A stretch of 64,000 bases of DNA from assembly GCA_013177855.1 (NCBI GenBank), contig JABLYA010000001.1:915231-979230 (forward strand). The letters run 5' to 3'. A model generated the notes under the pieces. The model did not search any database and had not been told where the DNA came from. It saw only the letters and a list, made by a program, of their open reading frames with translations. Source of the stretch: Ignavibacteria bacterium (GTDB lineage: Bacteria; Bacteroidota; Ignavibacteria; Ch128b). Every line of letters starts with the position of its first letter. The stretch's first letter is position 1. Below, one piece after another: positions 1-8,671 of this stretch. Made by a program: the position numbers and the translations under genes.

Positions 1-1092
1 AATTGAAAATGCTTTTCTCACCGAAGCAGTATCCATTGATCTTGAAAACCGTATACCAATGTAATTTGTAACCCTAAAAGTTGTATCATTATTAACTGGT
101 TGAGTTGCTGTAATTACTGGTGGAACGTTTACAATTAAATTTTTATCAACAAAATGAAGACCATTTACAGAAACATTCAGGTTCGTTGAATCAGGAACAT
201 AATTAGGTGTTTCAAATTTTATAGTGTGTGATGTTGGCGGGACAAAATCAAACATGTAAAATCCATTATTATAATAATCACCATAATAAACCCGATTCGC
301 TGGAAGTAGTCTAACTATTGTTCCATTTTTTGGTTTTAATGAATCTGCATCCGTTTGAATTCCAGCTATGATTGCAAAAGTATCGGAGACTACATTATAG
401 AATTGCATAAAAGCTTTCATTATTGCAAACGCTTCCATTTTACGATAAGCCTGATTCATCAATCTTCTTGTCTCTGGGAAATAATCATGAAACGAGCCCT
501 CAGAAAGTTGGCCAGGCATTTGAAGCGGCCTCAACACACCAAGCCCAGCAGTTCCCCAATCAGGATAAAATGACCAATCACCTCGAACATAATAAGTAGA
601 AGTTCTTAAATGATTTTTTATCTGTGGTGCAATGTATGAACTCATAGTTTTTGCGTCGGGAAATACAGGTTGATTATCGTAACCTCTAAAAAGAATTAGT
701 GTGTAGTTAGTCCCGCTATTTGTTCCACCCGTTGCATTGCTGTGAATTGAGTGAAAGAAATGAACATTGTTAGCATTTGCAATTGCAGCGCGAGCTGAAA
801 GGCTTGGTTCCTGACTGTCGTCTGGATAATCATTGGTGTATCTTGTCAGAATCACCCAAGCATTTTTTTGCTTAAGAAGAGTATCAAGAAGAAGAGCCTT
901 TTGAAAATTACTTTCCGATTCCCAGAAATCTATTCCAGGATCAGGGACAACATGACGATCATTTGCTGGATTATGTCCACCATGGCCTGGATCAATGCAA
1001 AATTTTAATCCTGAAAAATCGGTCCTCTGTTGAGAAAATAAAACTAAAGGGAAAAAGAGTAATGCGATTAAAAAATTATTCTTGACTTTCAT
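1..1092 (-). CDS. N-acetylmuramoyl-L-alanine amidase (Amidase_3), 3' end cut by window edge
   Basis: Reverse-strand reading frame open from an ATG at 1092 to base 1 without a stop (364 codons), so the C-terminus lies outside the window. The first 20 residues form a signal peptide ending in a Phe-Ser-Gln-Gln stretch, so the protein is exported. The zinc amidase signature is visible: IDPGHGG (His37), a Glu in WESESN, HSIHSNA, and a later LSEGSFHD segment that fits the catalytic Glu. These are the hallmarks of the Amidase_3 family, which cuts the bond between N-acetylmuramic acid and the stem peptide. After about residue 230 the sequence becomes beta-rich and ends in an Ig-like segment (IRFSRSMDTAS), typical of FCB surface proteins; a T9SS tail may follow beyond the edge. 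Its start overlaps the end of the upstream propeller gene by 17 nt, suggesting co-transcription. Confidence 0.85.
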   Translation of the reverse strand, partial: MKVKNNFLIALLFFPLVLFSQQRTDFSGLKFCIDPGHGGHNPANDRHVVPDPGIDFWESESNFQKALLLDTLLKQKNAWVILTRYTNDYPDDSQEPSLSARAAIANANNVHFFHSIHSNATGGTNSGTNYTLILFRGYDNQPVFPDAKTMSSYIAPQIKNHLRTSTYYVRGDWSFYPDWGTAGLGVLRPLQMPGQLSEGSFHDYFPETRRLMNQAYRKMEAFAIMKAFMQFYNVVSDTFAIIAGIQTDADSLKPKNGTIVRLLPANRVYYGDYYNNGFYMFDFVPPTSHTIKFETPNYVPDSTNLNVSVNGLHFVDKNLIVNVPPVITATQPVNNDTTFRVTNYIGIRFSRSMDTASVRKAFSI

Positions 1093-2008
1093 CTATTTTT
1101 CTCTCACCATAGTTATAGTTAATAATAAAGATTTCACCACCAATAGATGAACAAACAATTTTGTTTTCTGTTGGTGAAGTATGGGGATACATTTCAATTA
1201 CATTTGGTGTTGAAGTTAACTGAAATTTTTCTTTTCCATCTGGTGTAATTGCCATAATCTCTGATGATAGAATGAAATGTCCATCGTCTCGATCATCCAT
1301 ATAAATAATGTACTTGCCATCCCTTGTCCAGACTGGTGCATCAATTCTTCCGAGCCTTGCAATGATATTTCCATCAAGATCACAAACAAATGCACCACGA
1401 TCAGCTTCATAAGCAACCAGTTTTGTTTTATCGGGCGAAAGTGAGGGCCATATGTAACTGCCATTTCCAAATGGATCTAAGACTTTTCTTTCTCCGTTAT
1501 GAAGAATGACAATTTTTGTGTTTTCGATACCTATTATTTTTGTCTCACCTGATAACTTTGCTTTTTCTGAAATTACTGTTTCAAAGCCAGAAGTATACAC
1601 AACACTCGATTTCACAAAAGTTGGATTAGAAATATCCGAACCTGAAGCAATTTTTTTCTCAGATAAGGTTTTGAGATTTATTTGATAAAGTTCTTGAGTT
1701 CTTTCTCTTGTTTTTTCATCGTAAGTAGTTTTTCTATAAACAAGTTGACTCCCATCATCCGATATTATAAAACCGTAACCAGAACCAGGCGCATCTGTAA
1801 TTTGTCTTAATTTATTTGAAGATAAAGTGTATTCCCAAATTCCATTAAAAGTTGAATTGGTGAAATAAATCTTTTTTCCATCTGGTGAAAAAACAGGATT
1901 CGACCATTCCTGATTCGTTGGCAGCGGGAGTTTCTCAATTTTTTCAGTGAATATTTGAGCTATTCCAACCGAATAAATTAAAAGTATAATTAAAATTGGT
2001 CTCCTCAC
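1076..2008 (-). CDS. Exported TolB-like beta-propeller protein (PD40 repeats)
   Basis: 310 residues starting at a GTG that is preceded by an AAAGGAA ribosome site. A short signal peptide (about residues 1-18) is followed by repeated SPDGKKIYF / SDDGSQLVY / SPDKTKLVAY / TRDGKYIIYMDD / TPDGKEKFQLT blades, the PD40 (WD40-like) pattern of TolB and related periplasmic propellers. Family members bind proteins or peptidoglycan-associated partners; no catalytic residues are visible, so a specific role cannot be given. It is transcribed ahead of, and overlaps, the amidase, so the pair may act together in the cell wall. A TAnnTTTG-type -7 element (TAATTTTG on the minus strand, plus-strand 2043-2050) sits upstream, without a clear TTG at -33. 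Confidence 0.75.
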   Translation of the reverse strand: MRRPILIILLIYSVGIAQIFTEKIEKLPLPTNQEWSNPVFSPDGKKIYFTNSTFNGIWEYTLSSNKLRQITDAPGSGYGFIISDDGSQLVYRKTTYDEKTRERTQELYQINLKTLSEKKIASGSDISNPTFVKSSVVYTSGFETVISEKAKLSGETKIIGIENTKIVILHNGERKVLDPFGNGSYIWPSLSPDKTKLVAYEADRGAFVCDLDGNIIARLGRIDAPVWTRDGKYIIYMDDRDDGHFILSSEIMAITPDGKEKFQLTSTPNVIEMYPHTSPTENKIVCSSIGGEIFIINYNYGERKIDESQE

Positions 2009-2216
2009 AGCGGGTTCCTTTCATTTTTGTTTATTTCATTTACAAAATTAAATGATTTGAATTTAAAAATTGCTGAAAAAGTTTGTCGCATATCAAAAAT
2101 CTTTCACTTATTAAAACATAGGTGCATTTAAATTACTATTAAACTTTTTGGTTAATTCTGTCAATTTCAAATGATACAATAAAAATTTAACTTCGAAATA
2201 AAAAACTAAGAAAAAA

Positions 2217-3110
2217 ATGTATAGACTTGCACCAATTGCTATAATCGTTGCAGCTGCACTCTGGGGACTCGATGGAATTGTTCTTCGTCCATCGCTCTAT
2301 ACTCTTCCAGTTCCACTTGTAGTTTTAATTGAAAGTTCAATTGTCGCATTGCTTCTCACTCCATTCTTTATTAAAAAAATTCAATTTCTTAAAAATTTGA
2401 AATTGCGAGATTGGCTCTCATTTTTTGCAGTTGCACTTTTTGGTGGTGCACTTGGGACAATGGCAATTACAAAAGCTCTATTCTTTGTAAATTATGCAAA
2501 TCTTTCTGTTGTAGTCTTGATTCAAAAACTTCAACCTGTATTTGCAATCTCTCTTGCAGCAATTCTTTTGAAAGAAAAACTTCAAACTGAATTTTACCTC
2601 TGGGCGGGAATCGCATTAATCGGTGCTTATTTGATGACATTTGGCTTTCATTTACCTGCTCTTAGTTCTGGTGATAAAACACCAATTGCCGTTTTGTTCT
2701 CACTCATTGCTGCAATCAGTTTTGGATCTTCGACGGTTTTCAGCAAAAGAGCCTTAAAGAATGTTGGTTTTGAAATGGGAACCTATCTTAGATTTTTAAT
2801 TTCTTCAGTAGTGATGATAATTATCGTTTTATCAACCGGCGATTATCAAAGCATTTTGAAAGTTAGTCAGATGCAATGGATTGTATTTCTAATTATTGCA
2901 TTTACAACTGGTGGACCAGCTATTTTTCTTTATTATTATGGATTAAAATCTGTACCCGCATCGGTAAGCGCAATTTGCGAACTTTCATTCCCATTAACGG
3001 CGGTCTTACTTGAATATTTTGTTCATGGCAATATGCTTGATTTAGTTCAATGGGTGGGTGTAATACTTTTAATTGGCGGAATCTTAAAAGTATCTTCTCT
3101 TTCTAAGTAA
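2217..3110 (+). CDS. DMT-superfamily (EamA) transporter
   Basis: 297 residues, almost entirely hydrophobic, with about ten predicted membrane segments arranged as two five-helix EamA repeats (roughly 5-140 and 155-293). The second half of each repeat carries the usual pattern: a long helix pair followed by a Pro/Gly-containing helix such as ELSFPLTAVLLEY and the terminal GVILLIGGILK. EamA proteins are inner-membrane exporters or importers of amino acids, nucleotides or other small metabolites; the substrate cannot be read from sequence. It stands alone, divergent from the propeller gene and convergent with the cyclase gene. Confidence 0.85.
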   Translation: MYRLAPIAIIVAAALWGLDGIVLRPSLYTLPVPLVVLIESSIVALLLTPFFIKKIQFLKNLKLRDWLSFFAVALFGGALGTMAITKALFFVNYANLSVVVLIQKLQPVFAISLAAILLKEKLQTEFYLWAGIALIGAYLMTFGFHLPALSSGDKTPIAVLFSLIAAISFGSSTVFSKRALKNVGFEMGTYLRFLISSVVMIIIVLSTGDYQSILKVSQMQWIVFLIIAFTTGGPAIFLYYYGLKSVPASVSAICELSFPLTAVLLEYFVHGNMLDLVQWVGVILLIGGILKVSSLSK

Positions 3111-3298
3111 AATTACAAGTTTGTGATTTCTTCTATCAGATGTTTTGAATTAACAATTCAATTATATTTTTCAAAGGATTTCAGAAAACCTTAAACCTTT
3201 CTAAAATTTTTATACTGCCCAAACGCTGAATTTAAAGACAATGTTCTTTCAATACAATTTTTGCAATGCACTTTGATCAAGCAAAAGCAACATCATAA

Positions 3299-5530
3299 TC
3301 ATTTTATTTTGGATTCAAAAACCCCATTCCAATCGTCAGGTGGCGGGGAATTTAAAAATTCAAAACATCTGTCAATAAAAACTCGAGTGGGATAATCATC
3401 GGGATTTACGAGAAGAACTTTTTCAAATTCTTCAATTGCCCTACTAAACATTTTTTCACGATATAAATTCAATCCAGTTTCGAAGTATTCTATAAGTTTC
3501 AATATTTCTTTTTGGTCATCATTCGAAAAGATTAATCCTTCTTTTAAATCAATAAGTTCAAAGATCCTGACAGGAATAGTTTTACCTTTTACAAGTATTA
3601 AATCAAGTTCACGAGCAATTACTCTATCTTTGATTTTATTATAAATGCTTTCACTTATAACTATATCGGTTCCATAAATTTTATTGATTCCTTCAAGCCT
3701 TGATGCAAGATTTACGTTATCACCCATCACGGTATAATCAAATTTTTTCTTACCTCCCATATTACCGACAATCATTTCACCTGAATTTATTCCAATTCGA
3801 ATACTAAATTCCTGACCAATGATAGCTTTCCAATCAAGCTTTAGTTCGTTTACTTTCTTTTTCATCTTAAGCGCACACAGTGCAGAATTGAAATGATGTT
3901 CTGGATCATCAAGGGGTGCATTCCAGAAAGCCATTATTGCATCACCTTCAAACTTATCCAGAGTTCCATTGGTTTCAAAAATTATTTCAGTCATCTCATC
4001 AAAGTAATGATTTAGAAGCTCAACTAAAGTTTCTGGATCTATTTTCTCTGAAATTGTTGTAAAGTTTGCCAGATCAGAAAAGAGAACTGACATTTCTTTT
4101 CTTATTCCACCGAGTTTTAATTTCTCAGGGTGCACAACAAGTTCATCGACAAGTTTAGGATTCAAGTACTGACTGAACATAGCTTTTATGATTAATTTTT
4201 GTTTTCTCTCTTTTAGATAGTTTGAAACTGAACTAACTGTGTATGCACTTACTACCGCCAGAGCAGGTGGAATAAACATCCTGATTAAATGGAGTTTTAA
4301 AAATAGATAATAATAAATTTCATAGATACCGACGATAAATAAAATTAAAATCAAAAAGTTTATTAACTCACCAATTAGACTGGTCTTAAATTTAATCGAA
4401 CGTATAAATTCGAATAAATTCATACAAAGAAAAATTAAAACAAAAATTATGGCAAATCTCACCGTTAATGAACCGCGATGTAGAAAATTTTTATCAAGTA
4501 TCATTTGAACAACATTAGCGTGAACTTCAACTCCAAACATCAAATTTCCAGAAATGGATTTACTTTCTTTCGGTGCAATACTCACGGGAAATAGATCTTT
4601 ATCCTCTGGTTCAATAGAACCAATTAAAACAACTTTATTTCTAAAAATATCTGAATACAATAATCCAGTTAATGAGTCATTAAAAGTATTAATGTCTACT
4701 CCTGTCTCAAGTTCTGTCAAAGTTTGGAATTTTGAATCATCAATTATATCGATAAAATTGATCGTCTTGAATGTGCCCGAAGGTCCATAAAAATTTATTA
4801 AAAATGAGTTTGATGTAAATTCAGGGATTTTGAAGAAACCATAATCAAAAGATTTTTCAATCTTTTGGGGAGTAAAAAACATATCTAGATTATAGTAACG
4901 ATTAATAACTGCCAGAGAGAATGTTGGTATTTTAGTTTTCGTTCTTGCGTCAAAGTAATAAGGAAAATATCGTCTTAAGACTCCATCATCATCTGGCAAA
5001 ACATTGACAATCCCGATAGAAGAATCACTTTTTAAATAAACATTACCAAAATTTTGTCTTGGAGATTCTTCTGCTTCATATCGCCAATCGAATTGTTCAA
5101 TTTTTCCAGCAAGGATAACATTTTTATATTTCTTAATTACACTTACCAGAGCGCTGTCATTCTTTTTTGAATATTTATCAAATTCGTTGAAAAGCAAATC
5201 AATCCCAATAACTTTCGCACCAGCTTTATTTAAATTTTCAATCGCTTTAGCAAATAAATTTCTTGGAAGAGGCCAAACATTAAATGGTGGTGGAAGTTCA
5301 TTTAGTGTCTCGTTGGAAATTCCAATGATTATCACATCAAGGGAATCGGGATTATTGATAATTCCCCTCCGATTAAAATTTAAATCAATAATCTTGTTTT
5401 CGAGTGATGTAAAAGGTTTGAAATTAATTATTTCTGACGAAGAAAAAATAAAAATCAATAGAGCAAAAATTATTGAAGAAACTAGATGATATTTATCTTG
5501 ACCAAAATATTTCTGAATCTTATTCAGCAT
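3299..5530 (-). CDS. CHASE2-domain class III adenylate cyclase
   Basis: 743 residues. After an N-terminal membrane helix (about 15-33) comes an extracytoplasmic CHASE2 sensor region (about 40-330, with the DVIIIGI...LPRNLFAKAIENLNKAGAKVIGIDLLF core), three further membrane helices (about 350-440), then a class III nucleotide cyclase domain (about 465-660). The two metal-binding aspartates are in FSDLANFT and KFEGDAIMAFW. The Lys in LDKFEGD and the Thr in DYTVMGDNVNLASRLE sit where adenine is recognised, so ATP is the likely substrate and cAMP the product. The C-terminal 80 residues look like a TPR-type helical hairpin. It would convert a periplasmic signal into cAMP. CHASE2 cyclases often partner FecR-domain proteins; one lies at 53856-54554, but is not adjacent. 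Confidence 0.88.
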   Translation of the reverse strand: MLNKIQKYFGQDKYHLVSSIIFALLIFIFSSSEIINFKPFTSLENKIIDLNFNRRGIINNPDSLDVIIIGISNETLNELPPPFNVWPLPRNLFAKAIENLNKAGAKVIGIDLLFNEFDKYSKKNDSALVSVIKKYKNVILAGKIEQFDWRYEAEESPRQNFGNVYLKSDSSIGIVNVLPDDDGVLRRYFPYYFDARTKTKIPTFSLAVINRYYNLDMFFTPQKIEKSFDYGFFKIPEFTSNSFLINFYGPSGTFKTINFIDIIDDSKFQTLTELETGVDINTFNDSLTGLLYSDIFRNKVVLIGSIEPEDKDLFPVSIAPKESKSISGNLMFGVEVHANVVQMILDKNFLHRGSLTVRFAIIFVLIFLCMNLFEFIRSIKFKTSLIGELINFLILILFIVGIYEIYYYLFLKLHLIRMFIPPALAVVSAYTVSSVSNYLKERKQKLIIKAMFSQYLNPKLVDELVVHPEKLKLGGIRKEMSVLFSDLANFTTISEKIDPETLVELLNHYFDEMTEIIFETNGTLDKFEGDAIMAFWNAPLDDPEHHFNSALCALKMKKKVNELKLDWKAIIGQEFSIRIGINSGEMIVGNMGGKKKFDYTVMGDNVNLASRLEGINKIYGTDIVISESIYNKIKDRVIARELDLILVKGKTIPVRIFELIDLKEGLIFSNDDQKEILKLIEYFETGLNLYREKMFSRAIEEFEKVLLVNPDDYPTRVFIDRCFEFLNSPPPDDWNGVFESKIK

Positions 5531-5660
5531 AATTAATTAACTCTTTGTGGATTAAGTTAAAAAATTAATATGATTGTTTCGAGTTGTTCATAGCTCATTG
5601 ACATTTTCTATATATTTTATTTATTTATAAATAAATCTTAAACAAATTAGTGAGGGACCT

Positions 5661-7067
5661 ATGAAAAAAATCTTTTACTTTCTCTTTCTTATAAGTTCTA
5701 TAATATATTCGCAAAACGAGTATCATTTAACATGGAAGTTAAGTCAACTTCCTTTTATGGCTCCGCAGGCTGCTTCGGAAGTCGCAATTGTTAAAGCTGG
5801 TTTTGACACTGATAACGACGGCAAGAAAGAATTTCTAATCGCCTGGACAGATATGGATGAAAACTACATTATAATGTATGAAGCAAATGGGGATAATACA
5901 TTTGATACAGTCTGGACTTGGAAATTTCCAGTACAATCGAATTCATTTGCAGGCATTGCTATTACCGATCTTGATGGCAATGGAAAACAGGAAATAATTG
6001 TTACTCTACCTTCAGTAGTAGGAACAATTCCAAATCCGCCTAGATTATGGGGGTTTGAATGGAATGGTACTGTTGGAGAAAACAAGTATGGAATTTACAC
6101 TTCTGGTGCTGGACCACTTCCTCATTTGGAATGGAATTTTAACTTACCAGATAATATCGATTTTAGACCTTATTCACTTGTCGCTGAAGATATTGATAAC
6201 GACGGTAAACAAGAGCTAATTGTTGGGGTTCGACAGGGAGGAAGGGAAAGAGAAGTTTTTGTTTGTTCACTTGAGGGTGAAGTTGCTGGTTTTTCTTCCT
6301 GGATAATTGAATACAACTTGCAGGGACTTACCGGTGGTTCACTTTATAGTGTAACAACTGGTGATCTTGATAGTGACGGTAAAAAAGAAATTTATGCGTT
6401 TATATGGAATCGTTTTACTCTTTATATAATTGAATGTACTGGACCAAATCAATTTCAGGTGGTAGACAGTTTGAAACAATTATTTACTATAGATTATGGT
6501 GCACTCGACGGTGTCCGTGTCGCTGATGTTAATAACGATGGAGTAAAAGAAATGTATATAGCTGGTACTGAAGGAGACAACACAATATTTGTTATATCAA
6601 ATATAAATGATGTTTCTCAAATTGATTCTTCAAATGTAAAAATTTTAATGCAAATTCCACCTAAAGCAGGTACTCTCGGACGATTAAGAGCAATGTATAT
6701 AGCTGATATGGATGGAGATGGAAAACTTAGTTTAATGATAGCAGGTGAAAGAAATGGTCAAATCTTTGATGTTGAATATAAAGGAACAGGTGATCCAACT
6801 GACAGCTCAAGCTGGGATGTAAAAGTTGCATTTGATATTTATGAGTATTCTGGCATTTCTCCAACTGGTAGCCCGACTATCACTCCACGTCTATTTTATG
6901 GTTATCCTGGCGGTGACTTGGATGGTGACGGCAAGAATGAATATGCCTTTGTTAACTACTCATCGGATTTCTCAGTTTGGCAAGACGATGGATATGCATT
7001 TATAATTGAAAATCAAACAGTAACAAGTGCAGATGATGATTTTGAATTGAAGAATTATGCTCTGTAG
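5661..7067 (+). CDS. Secreted FG-GAP/VCBS beta-propeller protein, truncated before its T9SS tail
   Basis: 468 residues with a signal peptide (about 1-18, ending IIYSQ) and a good ribosome site (GTGAGGGACCT). At least seven calcium-loop type repeats are visible: DTDNDGKKE, DLDGNGKQE, DIDNDGKQE, DLDSDGKKE, DVNNDGVKE, DMDGDGKLS and DLDGDGKNE. This is the FG-GAP/VCBS propeller of secreted FCB proteins. The frame stops at TAG (7065-7067) right after ELKNYAL. The same frame continues for another 81 codons with a complete T9SS sorting domain (7068-7313, listed separately), so the intact protein should be about 550 residues. As it stands the product would reach the periplasm but lack its signal for export through the T9SS. 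Function of the propeller is unknown. Confidence 0.85.
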   Translation: MKKIFYFLFLISSIIYSQNEYHLTWKLSQLPFMAPQAASEVAIVKAGFDTDNDGKKEFLIAWTDMDENYIIMYEANGDNTFDTVWTWKFPVQSNSFAGIAITDLDGNGKQEIIVTLPSVVGTIPNPPRLWGFEWNGTVGENKYGIYTSGAGPLPHLEWNFNLPDNIDFRPYSLVAEDIDNDGKQELIVGVRQGGREREVFVCSLEGEVAGFSSWIIEYNLQGLTGGSLYSVTTGDLDSDGKKEIYAFIWNRFTLYIIECTGPNQFQVVDSLKQLFTIDYGALDGVRVADVNNDGVKEMYIAGTEGDNTIFVISNINDVSQIDSSNVKILMQIPPKAGTLGRLRAMYIADMDGDGKLSLMIAGERNGQIFDVEYKGTGDPTDSSSWDVKVAFDIYEYSGISPTGSPTITPRLFYGYPGGDLDGDGKNEYAFVNYSSDFSVWQDDGYAFIIENQTVTSADDDFELKNYAL

Positions 7068-7313
7068 CAAAACTATCCAAATCCTTTTAACCCCTTAACA
7101 AATATTGAATTTCAAATTGCCCAAGATGGATTTGTGAATATTGCTCTTTACGATTTAATGGGACAAAAAATTAAAGATATTGTAAATGATTTCAGAAAAG
7201 CTGGGAAATATTTAATCCAGCTCAATGCTTCGGATTTATCAAGCGGCGTTTATTTCTACAAAATGAATGTCAATAATTTTTCACAAACCAGGAAACTTAT
7301 CGTTATTAAGTAA
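7068..7313 (+). pseudogene. T9SS type A sorting domain separated from its gene by an in-frame TAG
   Basis: Reading on in the same frame past the TAG at 7065-7067 gives 81 codons beginning QNYPNPFNPLTNIEFQI and ending TRKLIVIK before TAA (7311-7313). This is a textbook C-terminal T9SS sorting domain: the QNYPNPFNP start, the LYDLMGQKIKDI strand, the LSSGVYFYKM strand and a basic end. No start codon or ribosome site precedes it, so it is not a separate gene. The TAG occupies the position where relatives have Leu or Ser, one base away (TTG or TCG). Confidence 0.85.
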
Positions 7314-7376
7314 TTATGATTTTGAAACTAAATTCAATAGTTTGCATCAAACTCAATAAAACAAGGAAAGGAAAAT

Positions 7377-7745
7377 ATGTTAGAACATTTAACTAAAGAA
7401 ACTTTTTTGCAAAAAGTCTTTGATTATGAAAATAAACAGGAATGGGAATATCAGGGTGAATTGCCAGCGATAATTGATTTTTATGCTGATTGGTGTCAAC
7501 CCTGTAAAATTGTTGCACCAATTTTAGAAGAACTTGCTGAAGAGTATAAAGACAAAATCGTAATTTACAAAGTGGATACAGAAGAAGAGCAAGAACTTGC
7601 TGCCGTTTTTGGTATTCGAAGCATTCCTTCACTATTATTCATCCCAATGAATGATAGGCCACAAATGGCAGTTGGTGCACTTCCCAAGGAAGCATTCAAA
7701 GAAATAATTGAAGATATTCTTTTAAAGAATAACTCTCTGAACTAA
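7377..7745 (+). CDS. Thioredoxin-like protein with WCQPC active site
   Basis: 122 residues with a strong ribosome site (AAGGAAAGG). The thioredoxin fold is clear: DFYADWCQPCK with the redox cysteines at 40 and 43, KVDTEEEQELAAVFGIRSIPSLLF with the cis-proline, and a final helix. The dipeptide between the cysteines is Gln-Pro rather than the usual Gly-Pro, which may shift the redox potential; the rest is normal. There is no signal peptide, so it is cytosolic. A general dithiol reductant is the simplest reading. It is followed by a strong terminator, so it is a single-gene unit. Confidence 0.85.
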   Translation: MLEHLTKETFLQKVFDYENKQEWEYQGELPAIIDFYADWCQPCKIVAPILEELAEEYKDKIVIYKVDTEEEQELAAVFGIRSIPSLLFIPMNDRPQMAVGALPKEAFKEIIEDILLKNNSLN

Positions 7746-7772
7746 GTTAAATTCAAATCTTTGAGAATTTAG

Positions 7773-7814
7773 AACGGAATCTTCGTTGATGTAATTCGAC
7801 GAAGATTCCGTTTT
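7773..7814 (+). terminator. Rho-independent terminator after the thioredoxin gene
   Basis: Perfect 14-bp inverted repeat: AACGGAATCTTCGT (7773-7786) and ACGAAGATTCCGTT (7799-7812), 12-nt loop, followed by a short T run. It separates the thioredoxin gene from the GntR cluster. Confidence 0.85.
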
Positions 7815-7930
7815 GCATTTTAAAATTCCTCACTTTATCTACCATTTTTTTAGTAGCTGCAAACAGCATTAATTAAACAGACTGTTAGACGTTTTGAAAA
7901 TATCATTATAATTTGATAATTTTGGATTGA

Positions 7931-7946
7931 ATATTGTATACAATAT
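7931..7946. promoter_or_regulatory. Palindromic operator in the GntR gene promoter
   Basis: Perfect 16-bp palindrome ATATTGTATACAATAT, ending 12 nt before the start codon of the FadR-type regulator. Its core TTGTATACAA contains the half-sites GT and AC seen in FCD-domain GntR operators. It lies between a TTG (7927-7929) and a TATAAT (7951-7956), so binding would block the promoter. Autoregulation and control of the following catabolic genes is inferred. Confidence 0.65.
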
Positions 7947-7958
7947 ACAGTATAATTT

Positions 7959-8654
7959 ATGAATGAAAATTCACAAGTAAACATTTCATTAAATCTCGAA
8001 GACTTAAAACCACTTAGAGATAAGATCGCCTCTTCAATAAGAGAATCAATACTTACTGGTAAATTGAAACCTGGCGAACGATTGATGGAATTAGACCTTG
8101 CCAATCAACTTGGGATCAGTCGTACACCAGTTAGAGAAGCATTTCTTCAGCTCGAATCCGAAGGTTTCGTTCAAGTGATTCCACGAAAAGGAGCTGTTGT
8201 AACTGAAACTTCTTTTAATGATGCTAAAGAAACTTATGAAATTAAAAGCGTTCTTGAGGGACTTGCCGCTAAACTTGCAACCTCATTTTTAACTGAAGAA
8301 CAAATTGACGAACTCGTAGAATTAAACAATCAGATGAAGAAAATCTCAAAAACAAAAGAAAAAGATTATCAAAAGTTTTTACAGCTTAACTCAAAATTTC
8401 ACAAAATAATTAACGAAAGCTGCGGCAATTCAAAACTTATAAAATTAATCCATAACCTGCGACATCAAACTTTCCGCTATAACTATTTATTCCTTTCTCT
8501 TATTTCCCATCTTGAACATTCCGTTCAAGAGCATGAAAAAATAATTATGGCTATAAAAAAACGAAATCAAAATCTGGTTGAAGAACTGGTCAAAAGGCAT
8601 AATGAAAACGCAAAAGAAGCATTAATCAAGTTTATTAAAAACAAAAATCCATAA
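7959..8654 (+). CDS. GntR-family regulator (FadR subfamily, FCD domain)
   Basis: 231 residues. An N-terminal winged helix (about 18-82) carries the GntR signature GERLMELDLANQLGISRTPVREAF; an all-helical FCD ligand domain (about 90-225) follows, with the three histidines that usually bind a metal at 148 (KFHKI), 192 (QEHEK) and 214 (KRHNEN). Such regulators sense small acids or amino-acid metabolites. The start ATG lies only 2 nt after a TATAAT box and has no Shine-Dalgarno, so the mRNA may be leaderless or nearly so. A perfect palindrome just upstream is the likely operator. It precedes the amino-acid catabolic genes with 17 nt spacing, so it probably controls that pathway. Confidence 0.88.
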   Translation: MNENSQVNISLNLEDLKPLRDKIASSIRESILTGKLKPGERLMELDLANQLGISRTPVREAFLQLESEGFVQVIPRKGAVVTETSFNDAKETYEIKSVLEGLAAKLATSFLTEEQIDELVELNNQMKKISKTKEKDYQKFLQLNSKFHKIINESCGNSKLIKLIHNLRHQTFRYNYLFLSLISHLEHSVQEHEKIIMAIKKRNQNLVEELVKRHNENAKEALIKFIKNKNP

Positions 8655-8671
8655 AACCATAGAGGTGAGGT

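Noticed and set aside
355-573. 72-codon plus-strand frame in the first kilobase
   Set aside because: It is antisense to the amidase gene, whose motifs are clear.
7065-7067. Genome-wide recoding of TAG as an amino acid
   Set aside because: TAG ends lptD (27876-27878) and the glycerate kinase gene, so it is a normal stop in this genome.
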